A program made the position numbers and the translations under genes. Below are positions 1 to 7,738 of a stretch of 7,738 bases of DNA, piece by piece (the first letter of the stretch is position 1; every line of letters begins with the position of its first letter). A model generated the notes under the pieces. The model had not been told where the DNA came from. It did not search any database and saw nothing but the letters and a program-made list of their open reading frames with translations. The DNA lies in contig UQRW01000068.1 in the NCBI GenBank assembly GCA_900543515.1, positions 1-7,738 of the forward strand, in the 5' to 3' direction. Source of the DNA: an uncultured Collinsella sp. GTDB lineage: Bacteria > Actinomycetota > Coriobacteriia > Coriobacteriales > Coriobacteriaceae.

Positions 1-31
1 CGCAGCGGAGCCTCTTTGCATGTCCGAGGAC

Positions 32-53
32 GTTTTGGGAAATAACCCAAAAC
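32..53. repeat. Inverted repeat just downstream of the glycyl radical protein gene
   Basis: Arms gttttggg (32-39) and cccaaaac (46-53) are perfect 8-bp complements around a 6-base loop. The structure lies 32 bases past the minus-strand stop at 86-88. It could mark the 3' end of the pfl transcript or act as an RNA-stabilising hairpin. No run of T follows it in either direction, so it is not a classical intrinsic terminator. Bases 1-85 otherwise show no supported gene. Confidence 0.4.
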
Positions 54-85
54 CGGCCCCAGTAATCCTACAGGAGTTGAACCCT

Positions 86-337
86 TTAGAACTTGTCGTG
101 GAAGGTACGCGAAATGACCTCGTCCTGCTGCTCCTTGGTGAGCGTGTGGAAGTTCACGGCATAGCCGGAAACGCGGATGGTCAGCTGCGGGTACTTCTCG
201 GGGTGAGCCTGAGCGTCGAGCAGCGTCTCACGGTTGAAGACGTTGATGTTCAGGTGGTGGCCACCCTTCTCGGCGTAAGCGTCGAGCATGTGGACCAGGT
301 TATCGGCCTGGGTCTCGGAAACTTCAGAAACCTTCAT
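86..337 (-). CDS. grcA: Stand-alone glycyl radical domain of pyruvate formate-lyase (GrcA/YfiD-like)
   Basis: This 83-residue protein corresponds to the C-terminal glycyl-radical domain of pyruvate formate-lyase. Residues 27-83 closely match the last part of E. coli PflB and of YfiD/GrcA, including HLNINV, HPEKYPQLTIRVSGYAV (45-61) and the tail LTKEQQDEVISRTF (66-79). The radical-bearing glycine is Gly58 in RVSGY. In the family it is activated by the radical-SAM enzyme PflA and passes the radical to the Cys pair of the large PFL protein. The start at 337 is chosen over an upstream in-frame ATG at 382 because aaggag lies about 8 bases before it, and because the earlier start would place the GC-rich stem-loop inside the coding region. 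E. coli GrcA is about 127 residues with an unrelated N-terminal part. This protein has only a short one, and the PFL beside it lacks the domain, so it is probably an obligate subunit rather than a repair spare. The subunit role is inferred. Confidence 0.9.
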   Translation of the reverse strand: MKVSEVSETQADNLVHMLDAYAEKGGHHLNINVFNRETLLDAQAHPEKYPQLTIRVSGYAVNFHTLTKEQQDEVISRTFHDKF

Positions 338-360
338 AATGTGTCTCCTTCGATTAATAG

Positions 361-380
361 GCGCCGGCCGAAACCGGCGC
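361..380 (-). promoter_or_regulatory. GC-rich stem-loop upstream of the glycyl radical protein gene
   Basis: Arms gcgccgg (361-367) and ccggcgc (374-380) form a perfect 7-bp GC-only stem with a 6-base loop. It sits in the 85-base gap between pflB and the glycyl-radical gene, about 12 bases before the downstream ribosome site. No T tract follows on the minus strand, so read-through is expected. Possible roles are a partial terminator, an RNA-processing site, or a barrier protecting the 3' end of the upstream message. These are inferences. Confidence 0.55.
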
Positions 381-397
381 ACTAATCAGTAATCGTT

Positions 398-420
398 ATT
401 GTTAGTATAGCACTAACAAT
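398..420 (-). promoter_or_regulatory. AT-rich stem-loop directly after the pflB stop codon
   Basis: On the plus strand the arms are attgttagt (398-406) and actaacaat (412-420). They are perfect 9-bp complements with a 5-base loop, extendable by one A-T pair. The structure starts two bases after the pflB stop (423-425). It is followed by the GC-rich stem at 361-380, giving two tandem hairpins between the two genes of the split enzyme. A role in mRNA 3'-end protection, or in setting different amounts of the two subunits, is plausible but not shown by the sequence. Confidence 0.55.
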
Positions 421-422
421 AG

Positions 423-2470
<2,048 letters not shown>

Positions 2471-2474
<4 letters not shown>

Positions 2475-2506
2475 TGTGTAACCACGCTCCTAGTTACGTG
2501 TAATGC
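2471..2506 (-). promoter_or_regulatory. Ribosome-binding region of pflB in a possible hairpin
   Basis: The SD-like aggag lies at plus-strand 2487-2491 (ctcct), 12 bases before the ATG. It is flanked by complementary gtaac/gttac (2478-2482 and 2493-2497). An outer pair gcatt/aatgc (2471-2475 and 2502-2506) includes the start codon. The mRNA could therefore fold with the SD in the loop and the ATG in the stem, which would shorten the effective spacing or limit initiation. The stem is only 5+5 bp with an internal loop, so it may not be stable. Confidence 0.35.
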
Positions 2507-2703
2507 GGCGCTCTCTCACACCGCTGCTTATTGAATTCTTGAATGTTCGGCTTGCACTACCGGCTTCTTCCGTTCTTCACCACACGCTGGTGCAGAGAAA
2601 ACGTTTGTCCACCTTGGAACTACAACCCAAAACCCAAGATTTCACCTGTCTGAGAAGGATAACATAGCGACCCTCTCCATCTGGGCTGTTATATGTTTCT
2701 TTT

Positions 2704-2730
2704 TTTATATCATAAGGGCGTTTTTTACAA
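2704..2730 (-). promoter_or_regulatory. Possible sigma-70-type promoter for pflB
   Basis: On the minus strand, ttgtaa (plus-strand 2725-2730) resembles a -35 box. After 15 bases comes tataaa (2704-2709), resembling a -10 box. It is the best -35/-10 pair seen ahead of pflB and lies in the most AT-rich part of the gap. The spacing is 2 bases short of ideal, and it implies a 5' leader of about 220 bases, so other promoters nearer the gene are possible. Confidence 0.35.
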
Positions 2731-2852
2731 ACCCGCAGGAAATGCGAGCGCGAACAACTACCGTTCACCGATTTGTATGTTATTTTTCCTTGCCTTTGTA
2801 CGACGTTCGCTCTAGCTGTTATGCCAGCTTTAGCAGGGTAAAGTGCCTCTGA

Positions 2853-2956
2853 GTAGGCTTTGGGACATGCCTAACGATCTGCCCCAAACTTTACTGGCAC
2901 CGACGGTGTACGGAGGTCGCCTAAAGGTAGTTTTCTAGGCATGTCCCAAAATCTAC
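2853..2956. repeat. Spaced inverted repeat with 15-bp perfect arms
   Basis: TTTGGGACATGCCTA (2859-2873) is repeated as its exact reverse complement at 2936-2950, with 62 bases between. After a two-base interruption, four further pairs (gtag 2853-2856 / ctac 2953-2956) extend the symmetry to about 21 positions. The first arm's tttggg can also pair locally with cccaaa at 2883-2888, so two exclusive folds are possible. No clear target-site duplication flanks it. It may be a short non-coding mobile/palindromic element or a regulatory RNA leader of the marR operon. The sequence alone does not decide. Confidence 0.6.
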
Positions 2957-2983
2957 CGTATAGGGCGCGCGTGCAGGGGTATC

Positions 2984-3032
2984 ATCTTTCACCGAAAATA
3001 GTTTCTAGTGTTAGGGGTTTTCGGTGGAAGAT
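2984..3032 (+). promoter_or_regulatory. Inverted repeat covering the marR start codon
   Basis: ATCTTTCACCGAAAA (2984-2998) and TTTTCGGTGGAAGAT (3018-3032) are reverse complements over 15 positions, with one mismatch that would be a G-U pair in RNA. The right arm contains the GTG start (3024-3026). The 19-base spacer contains the SD aggggt (3013-3018). As RNA it would form a long hairpin holding the start codon in the stem. As DNA it could be an operator for the MarR protein encoded here, with arm centres 34 bp apart. Either reading is inference. Confidence 0.55.
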
Positions 3033-3473
3033 ACCGATTTCCATGAGCTTGGGAGTCAGCTCCTTACCGAGTTTGGCGGCATTCACCAGCGCGTTTCGCG
3101 CTTTGTGGACAAAGCTCTCAGCGGCGAGATGGCTGTCATGCGCGCCCTTATGCTCGCTGGCGGTTCGCTCACGCCGAGCGAACTCGCTGATCGCGCCTGG
3201 GTCTCGAACGCCCGCATTGCCAATATCCTACGCGCTCTCGAAGCCAAGGGCTGGGTTGAGCGTGAGCACTCAAAGACCGACCGTCGTCGCGTACACGTCA
3301 TAGTGACCGACAAGGGATTCCAGGATCTCGAAATCAAACGCCGGGAATTCGAGGACCGCACCGCGGCTTTCCTCGAACAGCTCGGCGAAACAGATACCCA
3401 AGAGATGGTGCGTCTTCTAAGGCGTGCCAACGAAATTATCGACCACAATCAAGAAAGGAGAGATGCCGAGTGA
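3024..3473 (+). CDS. MarR-family winged-helix transcriptional regulator
   Basis: The protein has 149 residues, typical of MarR regulators. An N-terminal dimerisation helix (about 5-32) is followed by a winged helix: LTPSELADRAWVSNARIANI (49-68) contains the recognition helix, and GWVEREHSKTDRRRVHVIVT (76-95) is the beta wing with the conserved D-x-R-type turn (Asp86, Arg87-89). The C-terminal helices (about 98-145) complete the dimer interface. The GTG start is supported by an agggg SD six bases upstream. The next in-frame Met is at residue 37, too late for the family fold. Its stop overlaps the next gene by four bases (GTGA). MarR proteins next to drug exporters usually repress their own operon and release DNA on binding a ligand, so the same role is inferred here. 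The ligand is unknown. Confidence 0.9.
   Translation: MEDTDFHELGSQLLTEFGGIHQRVSRFVDKALSGEMAVMRALMLAGGSLTPSELADRAWVSNARIANILRALEAKGWVEREHSKTDRRRVHVIVTDKGFQDLEIKRREFEDRTAAFLEQLGETDTQEMVRLLRRANEIIDHNQERRDAE
3455..3473 (+). promoter_or_regulatory. Ribosome site and 4-base overlap coupling marR to the first ABC gene
   Basis: The SD aaggag (3455-3460) inside the end of marR lies nine bases before GTG (3470-3472). The sequence gtga serves as start of the ABC gene and stop (tga, 3471-3473) of marR, suggesting translational coupling. An ATG at 3463-3465 is in a different frame and does not open the transporter. Confidence 0.8.
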
Positions 3474-5839
3474 GGATTCTCAAGCTCTTTAAAAAGCATG
3501 TCCTGGCACTGCTCGCAGCTATCGTACTTATCGTAATCAGCTGCAACGCCGATCTGGCGCTGCCTACCTATATGAGCGACATCGTCGACGTGGGCGTGCA
3601 GCAAGGCGGCATCGCCTCGCCCGTGCCCGACACCATTCGCGCCGAATCGCTCGACGACCTCGAACTCTTTATGAGCGCCAAGGACGCCAAAGCTGTGGAG
3701 GCCGTGTTTAGTAAGGCGGACAATAACGGCATTCGAACGTACAAGGGCACCGAGGAGGAGCGCGGCGACGGCGACAAGATTGCCGACATCATGAGCCTGC
3801 CTGAGACCGTCGTGCTCGCCTTCAACCAGGGCATTGACGCCGACTCCATGGGCGACATGACCGGCGCATCCACCGAGGCAAGCGATGGCGGCGCCGCTCA
3901 GGCCATGCCCACCCCCGAGCAGATGGCAGCGATGACGCCCGAGCAGCTCGCCGAGATGCAGCAGAAGGCCGCAGCCGCGCAGAGCATGCAAAAGCAGATT
4001 AATGCCGATGGCGGTAAGATCACCATGAAGAGCCTGCGTCTAGGCGTTGAAGGCGGCCTAATCGACCAGGGCAAGCTCGTCGAGGGCGCCAACGATATGG
4101 CTGACAAAATGGGCTCCATGTCGGGCTCCATCGTCACCCAGCGCGCCGTGAGCTACGTGCAGGACGAGTACAAGGCACAGGGCATCGACCCCGCTGACGT
4201 GCAGAACGCCTACCTGGGCCGCATGGCGACCACGATGTTTGGTCTGTGTCTGGTGTCGCTCGTCGCCACCATCCTGACCGGCGCCGTGGCTTCGCGCACC
4301 GCCTGCTCCATCGCCCGCGACCTGCGCCGCGAGACCTTCAACAAGGTTATGCACTTCTCGCCGGCCGAGGTGGGCAAGTTTAGCCAGGCCTCGCTCATCA
4401 CCCGCTGCACCAACGACATTCAGCAGATTCAGATGGCCGCAACCCTGTTTATCCGCATGTGCCTGATGGCTCCCGTCATGGGCATCGTCGCCGTCATGCG
4501 CGTCCTGGCCAACCATACCGGCCTGGAGTGGACCATCGCTGTGGCCATCATCGCGGTTTCGGCCGTCGTCGGCGTGCTCATGGGCCTCACCATGCCCAAG
4601 TTCAAAAAGATGCAGAGCTTTGTGGACCGCGTGAACCTTACCGCCCGCGAGCTGCTCGACGGCCTTATGCCCATCCGCTCGTTCAACCGCGAGGAACATG
4701 AGCTCGAGCGCTTTGACAAGGCGTCGCTCGACCTGATGACCACGCAGCTCTACACCAACCGCGCCATGAGCTTTATGATGCCGCTCATGATGCTCGTCAT
4801 GAACTGCATCACCGTACTTATCGTCTGGTTTGGCGCGCAGGGCGTATCCGACGGCGTGATGCAGGTCGGCAACATGATGGCGTTTATCTCCTACACCATG
4901 CAGATCGTCATGGCGTTTATGATCCTCACCATGGTGTCGGTCATTCTGCCCCGTGCCGAGGTCGCAGCCGAGCGCGTGGAAGAGGTCATCACCTGCCCCA
5001 CGAGCATCAACGACCCTGTCTCGCCCAAACTGCCCGCGGCCAGCGCGCCGCGCGGTGAGCTCACCTTCCGCGACGTGAGCTTCCAGTATCCCGATGCCCG
5101 TGCCGACGTCATCAGCGGCGTGAACTTCACCACGCATGCCGGTCAGATGCTCGGCATCATTGGCTCCACGGGCTCGGGCAAGTCCACGCTCGTGCAGTTG
5201 ATTCCGCGCCTGTACGACGTCACGGGCGGCAGCATTTCGCTCGACGGCATCGACGTGCGCGACATGACCCTTTCCGAGCTGCGCCGCCGCATCGGTTATA
5301 TTCCGCAGCAGGGTCGTCTGTTCTCGGGCACCGTTGAGAGCAACCTCAAGTTTGCGGGCGACATGGTAAGCGATGATGACATGCGCCAAGCCGCGCGCAT
5401 CTCACAGGCCGAGGACTTTATCGCCGAGCGCGAGGGCGGCTACGACTCCCCCATCAGCCAGGGCGGCTCCAATGTTTCGGGTGGTCAGCGCCAGCGCCTG
5501 GCCATCGCCCGCGCCCTGACCAAAAAGCCCGAGGTCGTGGTTTTCGATGATTCGTTTAGCGCCCTCGACTACAAGACCGACGCGCGCCTGCGCGAAGAGC
5601 TTGCCAAAAACGTTACCGACGCCGCGCTCGTGGTCGTGGCCCAGCGCATCGCAACCATCATGCACGCCGACCAGATCATCGTGCTCGACGACGGCCACGT
5701 GGTGGGCACCGGTACGCACGAGGAGCTGCTGCGCAGCTGCCCGGCGTACCTGGAGATCGCACAGTCGCAGCTTTCCGCCGAGGAGTTGGGGCTTACCCAA
5801 GAAGAAATTGCAGCCGTCATGGAAGGAGGCGAGCGCTAA
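3470..5839 (+). CDS. ABC exporter half-transporter, degenerate-site subunit with large external loop
   Basis: This 789-residue protein fuses a six-helix export domain to an ATPase domain. Membrane segments lie near 10-30, 252-275, 322-346, 352-372, 433-456 and 466-493. The ATPase domain starts near 530: A-loop Tyr540, Walker A GSTGSGKST (565-573), Q-loop Gln613, signature VSGGQ (669-673), Walker B VVVFDD (689-694), D-loop SALD (697-700). The usual catalytic Glu is Asp694 and the switch His is Gln725 (VVVAQRI). Its own ATP site is therefore expected to be weak or inactive, while its signature is good and would serve the partner's site. This fits the non-catalytic half of heterodimeric exporters such as TM287/288 or LmrCD. 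It is some 170-200 residues longer than most half-transporters because of an insertion at about 45-248 between helices 1 and 2, predicted outside the membrane, Met/Ala/Gln-rich, with an octapeptide repeat. A multidrug or lipid export role is inferred and the substrate is unknown. Confidence 0.93.
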   Translation: MRILKLFKKHVLALLAAIVLIVISCNADLALPTYMSDIVDVGVQQGGIASPVPDTIRAESLDDLELFMSAKDAKAVEAVFSKADNNGIRTYKGTEEERGDGDKIADIMSLPETVVLAFNQGIDADSMGDMTGASTEASDGGAAQAMPTPEQMAAMTPEQLAEMQQKAAAAQSMQKQINADGGKITMKSLRLGVEGGLIDQGKLVEGANDMADKMGSMSGSIVTQRAVSYVQDEYKAQGIDPADVQNAYLGRMATTMFGLCLVSLVATILTGAVASRTACSIARDLRRETFNKVMHFSPAEVGKFSQASLITRCTNDIQQIQMAATLFIRMCLMAPVMGIVAVMRVLANHTGLEWTIAVAIIAVSAVVGVLMGLTMPKFKKMQSFVDRVNLTARELLDGLMPIRSFNREEHELERFDKASLDLMTTQLYTNRAMSFMMPLMMLVMNCITVLIVWFGAQGVSDGVMQVGNMMAFISYTMQIVMAFMILTMVSVILPRAEVAAERVEEVITCPTSINDPVSPKLPAASAPRGELTFRDVSFQYPDARADVISGVNFTTHAGQMLGIIGSTGSGKSTLVQLIPRLYDVTGGSISLDGIDVRDMTLSELRRRIGYIPQQGRLFSGTVESNLKFAGDMVSDDDMRQAARISQAEDFIAEREGGYDSPISQGGSNVSGGQRQRLAIARALTKKPEVVVFDDSFSALDYKTDARLREELAKNVTDAALVVVAQRIATIMHADQIIVLDDGHVVGTGTHEELLRSCPAYLEIAQSQLSAEELGLTQEEIAAVMEGGER
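3911..3958 (+). repeat. Tandem octapeptide repeat in the external loop of the first ABC subunit
   Basis: Residues 148-155 (TPEQMAAM) and 156-163 (TPEQLAEM) are adjacent near-identical octapeptides, encoded by two 24-base units (3911-3934 and 3935-3958). An Ala/Gln-rich stretch follows (to about residue 176). The repeat lies in the extracytoplasmic insertion and is probably helical. Its function is unknown. Confidence 0.7.
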
Positions 5840-5841
5840 TG
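5821..5841 (+). promoter_or_regulatory. Strong ribosome site and TAATG overlap between the two ABC genes
   Basis: The near-perfect SD ggaaggagg (5821-5829) lies nine bases before ATG (5839-5841). The start shares one base with the stop taa (5837-5839) of the preceding gene. Such spacing supports coupled, near-equal production of the two subunits. Confidence 0.8.
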
Positions 5842-7695
5842 GCAGACGAGACCAAGACTCAGATTCCCAAGCCCACCCGTCAGCGTGGACCCATGGGCCG
5901 CATGGGCGGCATGCGTCGCGGCGAAAAGGCCAAGGACTTTAAGGGCACCATGAGGCAGCTGCTCGGCTATATCGGCCAGCACAAGATTGCCGTGTTTGCC
6001 GCCGTCGCCTTTGCCGTGTGCTCGGTCATCTTTAATATTGTAGGACCCAAGGTGCTCGGTCAGGTTACGACCAAGCTGTTCGAGGGCCTGGTTGCCAAGG
6101 TCAACGGCACCGGCGATGTCGACTTTAACTGGATCGCCAAGACGCTCGGCTTTTTGCTCTGCCTGTATCTGGCAAGCTCTGTCTGCAGCCTGGTCCAGGG
6201 CTGGCTCATGACCGGCGTCACGCAAAAGATCTGCTACCGCATGCGCAAGGAAATCGCCGCCAAGATTGCCGTCGTGCCGATGAGTTACTTCAACGGCCAC
6301 AGCAAGGGAGACGTACTCAGCCGCATCACCAACGACGTCGATACGCTGGGTCAGTCGCTCAACCAGAGCGTGACGCAGCTTATCACGTCGGTCACGCAGA
6401 TTATCGGCGTGCTCATCATGATGCTCTCGATCAGCCTGCCGCTCACCGGCGTCACCGTGCTCACGCTACCGGCAGCCGCAATTATCTTGATGGTGATGAT
6501 TCACTTCTCGCAGCCGTACTTCCGCGAGCAGCAGCAGGTCCTGGGCACCGTCAACGGCATCATCGAGGAGGACTTTGCCGGCCAGAACGTCATTCAAGTG
6601 TTCGACCGCGCCGAGGCCTCAATCGAGGAGTTCGACCGTCAAAACGACCGCCTCTTTATTAGTGGCTGGCGCTCGCAGTTCCTGTCGGGCCTGATGATGC
6701 CGCTTATGAGCTTGGTGGGCAACATGGGCTACGTGGGCGTCGTCGTGGTGGGCGCGCAGCTCGCGCTGACCGGCAATGCCACGCCCGGCGACATCCAGAG
6801 CTTTATCCAGTACGTTCGCAACTTTACGCAGCCCGTGCAGCAACTGGGCAACGTGAGCAACACGATGCAGTCGATGGCAGCCGCCACCGAGCGCGTCTTT
6901 GAGTTCCTAGCCGCGCCCGAGGAGGAGCAGAAGGCCGACGCGCAGATTCCCGAGAAGCGCCCTGGCCACGTGGAGTTCGACCACGTCAAGTTTGGCTACA
7001 CGCCCGACAAGACCATCATCCACGACTTTAGCTGCGAGGCGCAGCCCGGCCAAACCATTGCCATCGTCGGCCCCACCGGCGCCGGCAAGACCACGCTCAT
7101 TAAGCTGCTGCAGCGCTTTTACGACGTGGACGGCGGTTCGCTGCGCGTCGAGGGCGTCGACGTGCGCGACTGGGACCGCGCGGCGCTGCGCGGCGAGTTT
7201 GCCATGGTGCTGCAGGACACCTGGCTGTTTAACGGCACCATCCGCGAGAACATCCGCTACGGACGCCCCGATGCGACCGACGCCGAGGTCGAAGCCGCTG
7301 CACGCGCAGCGCGCTGTGATCACTTTATCCATACGCTCGCCGGTGGCTACGATTTTATGATCAACGAGGAGGGCACTAACCTGTCGCAGGGTCAGCGCCA
7401 GCTCGTGACCATCGCCCGCGCCATTTTGGCCGACCGTCCGGCGCTGATTCTGGACGAGGCGACCTCCAACGTCGATACCCGCACCGAGGAGCTCATCCAG
7501 CGCGCCATGGATGCGCTGATGCAGGGCCGCACGAGCTTTGTCATCGCGCACCGCCTGTCCACGATCCGCAACGCCGACGTGATCTTGGTGATTCGCGACG
7601 GCGACATCGTCGAGAAGGGCACGCACGACGAGCTGCTCGCCCAGGGCGGCTTCTACGCCGACCTGTACAACTCGCAGTTCGACGAAGCGGCGTAA
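5839..7695 (+). CDS. ABC exporter half-transporter, catalytic-site subunit
   Basis: This 618-residue half-transporter has the usual length. The N-terminus is cytoplasmic, basic and Gly/Met/Arg-rich (about 11-36, GPMGRMGGMRRGEK), a common feature of this group. Membrane segments lie near 50-70, 101-126, 177-200, 201-222, 281-310 and 316-340. The ATPase domain shows A-loop Tyr387, Walker A GPTGAGKTT (411-419), Q-loop Gln459, signature LSQGQ (515-519), Walker B ALILDE with catalytic Glu540, D-loop SNVD (543-546) and switch His571 (VIAHRLSTI). The catalytic residues are intact, but the signature has Gln in place of the first Gly of LSGGQ. It therefore complements the upstream subunit. One composite site is active (this Walker A/B plus the partner's VSGGQ) and one is degenerate. 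A heterodimeric drug-type exporter under control of the adjacent MarR protein is the most likely role, and the substrate is unknown. Confidence 0.94.
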   Translation: MADETKTQIPKPTRQRGPMGRMGGMRRGEKAKDFKGTMRQLLGYIGQHKIAVFAAVAFAVCSVIFNIVGPKVLGQVTTKLFEGLVAKVNGTGDVDFNWIAKTLGFLLCLYLASSVCSLVQGWLMTGVTQKICYRMRKEIAAKIAVVPMSYFNGHSKGDVLSRITNDVDTLGQSLNQSVTQLITSVTQIIGVLIMMLSISLPLTGVTVLTLPAAAIILMVMIHFSQPYFREQQQVLGTVNGIIEEDFAGQNVIQVFDRAEASIEEFDRQNDRLFISGWRSQFLSGLMMPLMSLVGNMGYVGVVVVGAQLALTGNATPGDIQSFIQYVRNFTQPVQQLGNVSNTMQSMAAATERVFEFLAAPEEEQKADAQIPEKRPGHVEFDHVKFGYTPDKTIIHDFSCEAQPGQTIAIVGPTGAGKTTLIKLLQRFYDVDGGSLRVEGVDVRDWDRAALRGEFAMVLQDTWLFNGTIRENIRYGRPDATDAEVEAAARAARCDHFIHTLAGGYDFMINEEGTNLSQGQRQLVTIARAILADRPALILDEATSNVDTRTEELIQRAMDALMQGRTSFVIAHRLSTIRNADVILVIRDGDIVEKGTHDELLAQGGFYADLYNSQFDEAA

Positions 7696-7717
7696 AAACA
7701 GGAGGCAAACAATCGCA

Positions 7718-7738
7718 ATGCCAAGAAAACGGGGGCGC
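7718..7738 (+). CDS. Start of a further gene, cut by the window end
   Basis: An ATG at 7718 follows an SD ggagg (7701-7705) by 12 bases and opens the seven residues MPRKRGR before the window ends. It lies 22 bases after the second ABC gene with no terminator between, so it probably belongs to the same transcript. The very basic start is compatible with a DNA- or RNA-binding protein, but seven residues do not allow an assignment. Confidence 0.5.

Larger units (their letters stand above)
2475..3023. other. Divergent intergenic region between pflB and the marR-ABC operon
   Basis: These 549 bases hold no supported protein gene. The pflB-proximal half (about 2530-2800) is clearly less GC-rich than the genes, with T/A tracts at 2699-2712 and 2721-2727, as expected for promoters. 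The marR-proximal half holds a hairpin-prone stretch (2816-2843), the spaced inverted repeat at 2853-2956 and the dyad at 2984-3032. No tRNA-like or known riboswitch consensus was recognised. No convincing FNR (TTGAT-N4-ATCAA) or Rex box was found by eye. Confidence 0.7.

Noticed and set aside
1..21. Minus-strand ATG at 19-21 opening MQRGSAA, possibly the next gene (such as pflA)
   Set aside because: No ribosome site precedes it and seven residues do not resemble the PflA N-terminus. It cannot be supported.
338..382. Upstream in-frame ATG at 382 that would lengthen the glycyl radical protein by 15 residues
   Set aside because: The extension is Arg/Pro-rich, covers the GC stem-loop, lacks a good ribosome site and has no counterpart in the family. 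The ATG at 337 has aaggag at proper spacing.
2699..2727. T tracts considered as an intrinsic terminator or CRISPR leader
   Set aside because: No GC-rich stem precedes them, no gene ends here on the plus strand and there are no direct repeats with spacers. They fit an AT-rich promoter region.
2577..2768. A 63-codon minus-strand frame in the pflB leader
   Set aside because: GTG start with no well-placed SD, AT-rich codon use unlike the neighbours, no recognisable motif, and it spans the probable promoter.
2941..3303. A plus-strand 120-codon frame overlapping the marR start
   Set aside because: It lies out of frame with the clear MarR protein, begins within the inverted repeat and shows no family features.
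4058..5389. A 443-codon minus-strand open frame opposite the first ABC gene
   Set aside because: His/Ala/Gly/Asp-rich low-complexity translation without motifs, fully inside a clear ABC transporter gene.

Overview
The window comes from a GC-rich, anaerobic or fermentative bacterium. Codon third positions are strongly G/C, GTG starts occur beside strong AGGAGG-type ribosome sites, and an oxygen-sensitive glycyl-radical pyruvate formate-lyase is present. Together these fit a Coriobacteriia-like actinomycete of the gut (for example Collinsella). That assignment is an inference from style and gene content, because no rRNA or other marker gene is present.

Left half, minus strand: a two-piece pyruvate formate-lyase. 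A 683-residue protein (423-2474) carries the whole PFL body and the catalytic Cys-Cys pair, but stops just before the glycyl-radical domain. That domain is encoded by a separate 83-residue gene (86-337) with its own start and ribosome site, 85 bases downstream. Two perfect stem-loops lie in the gap. The two proteins are expected to combine into one functional enzyme (pyruvate + CoA to acetyl-CoA + formate). The gene for the activating radical-SAM enzyme is not visible and would have to lie outside the window.

Middle, 2475-3023: a 549-base divergent intergenic region. It is AT-rich near the pfl side, with a possible pfl promoter about 230 bases ahead of the pflB start. The marR side holds a spaced 15-bp perfect inverted repeat and a second inverted repeat that covers the marR start codon.

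Right half, plus strand: a compact operon made of a MarR-family regulator and two ABC half-transporters. The genes overlap by 4 and 1 bases, so translation is probably coupled. The nucleotide-binding motifs are complementary. The first half-transporter has a degenerate Walker B/H-loop but a good signature, and the second has a good Walker B/H-loop but an altered signature. This is the pattern of a heterodimeric multidrug-type exporter with one degenerate and one active ATP site. The first subunit also carries an unusually large (~200 residue) Met-rich extracytoplasmic insertion between its first two membrane helices. A further gene starts at 7718 and runs off the window.

The observation most worth following is the natural splitting of PFL, with the radical domain as a small separate protein. 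The second is the set of RNA/DNA dyads over the start regions.
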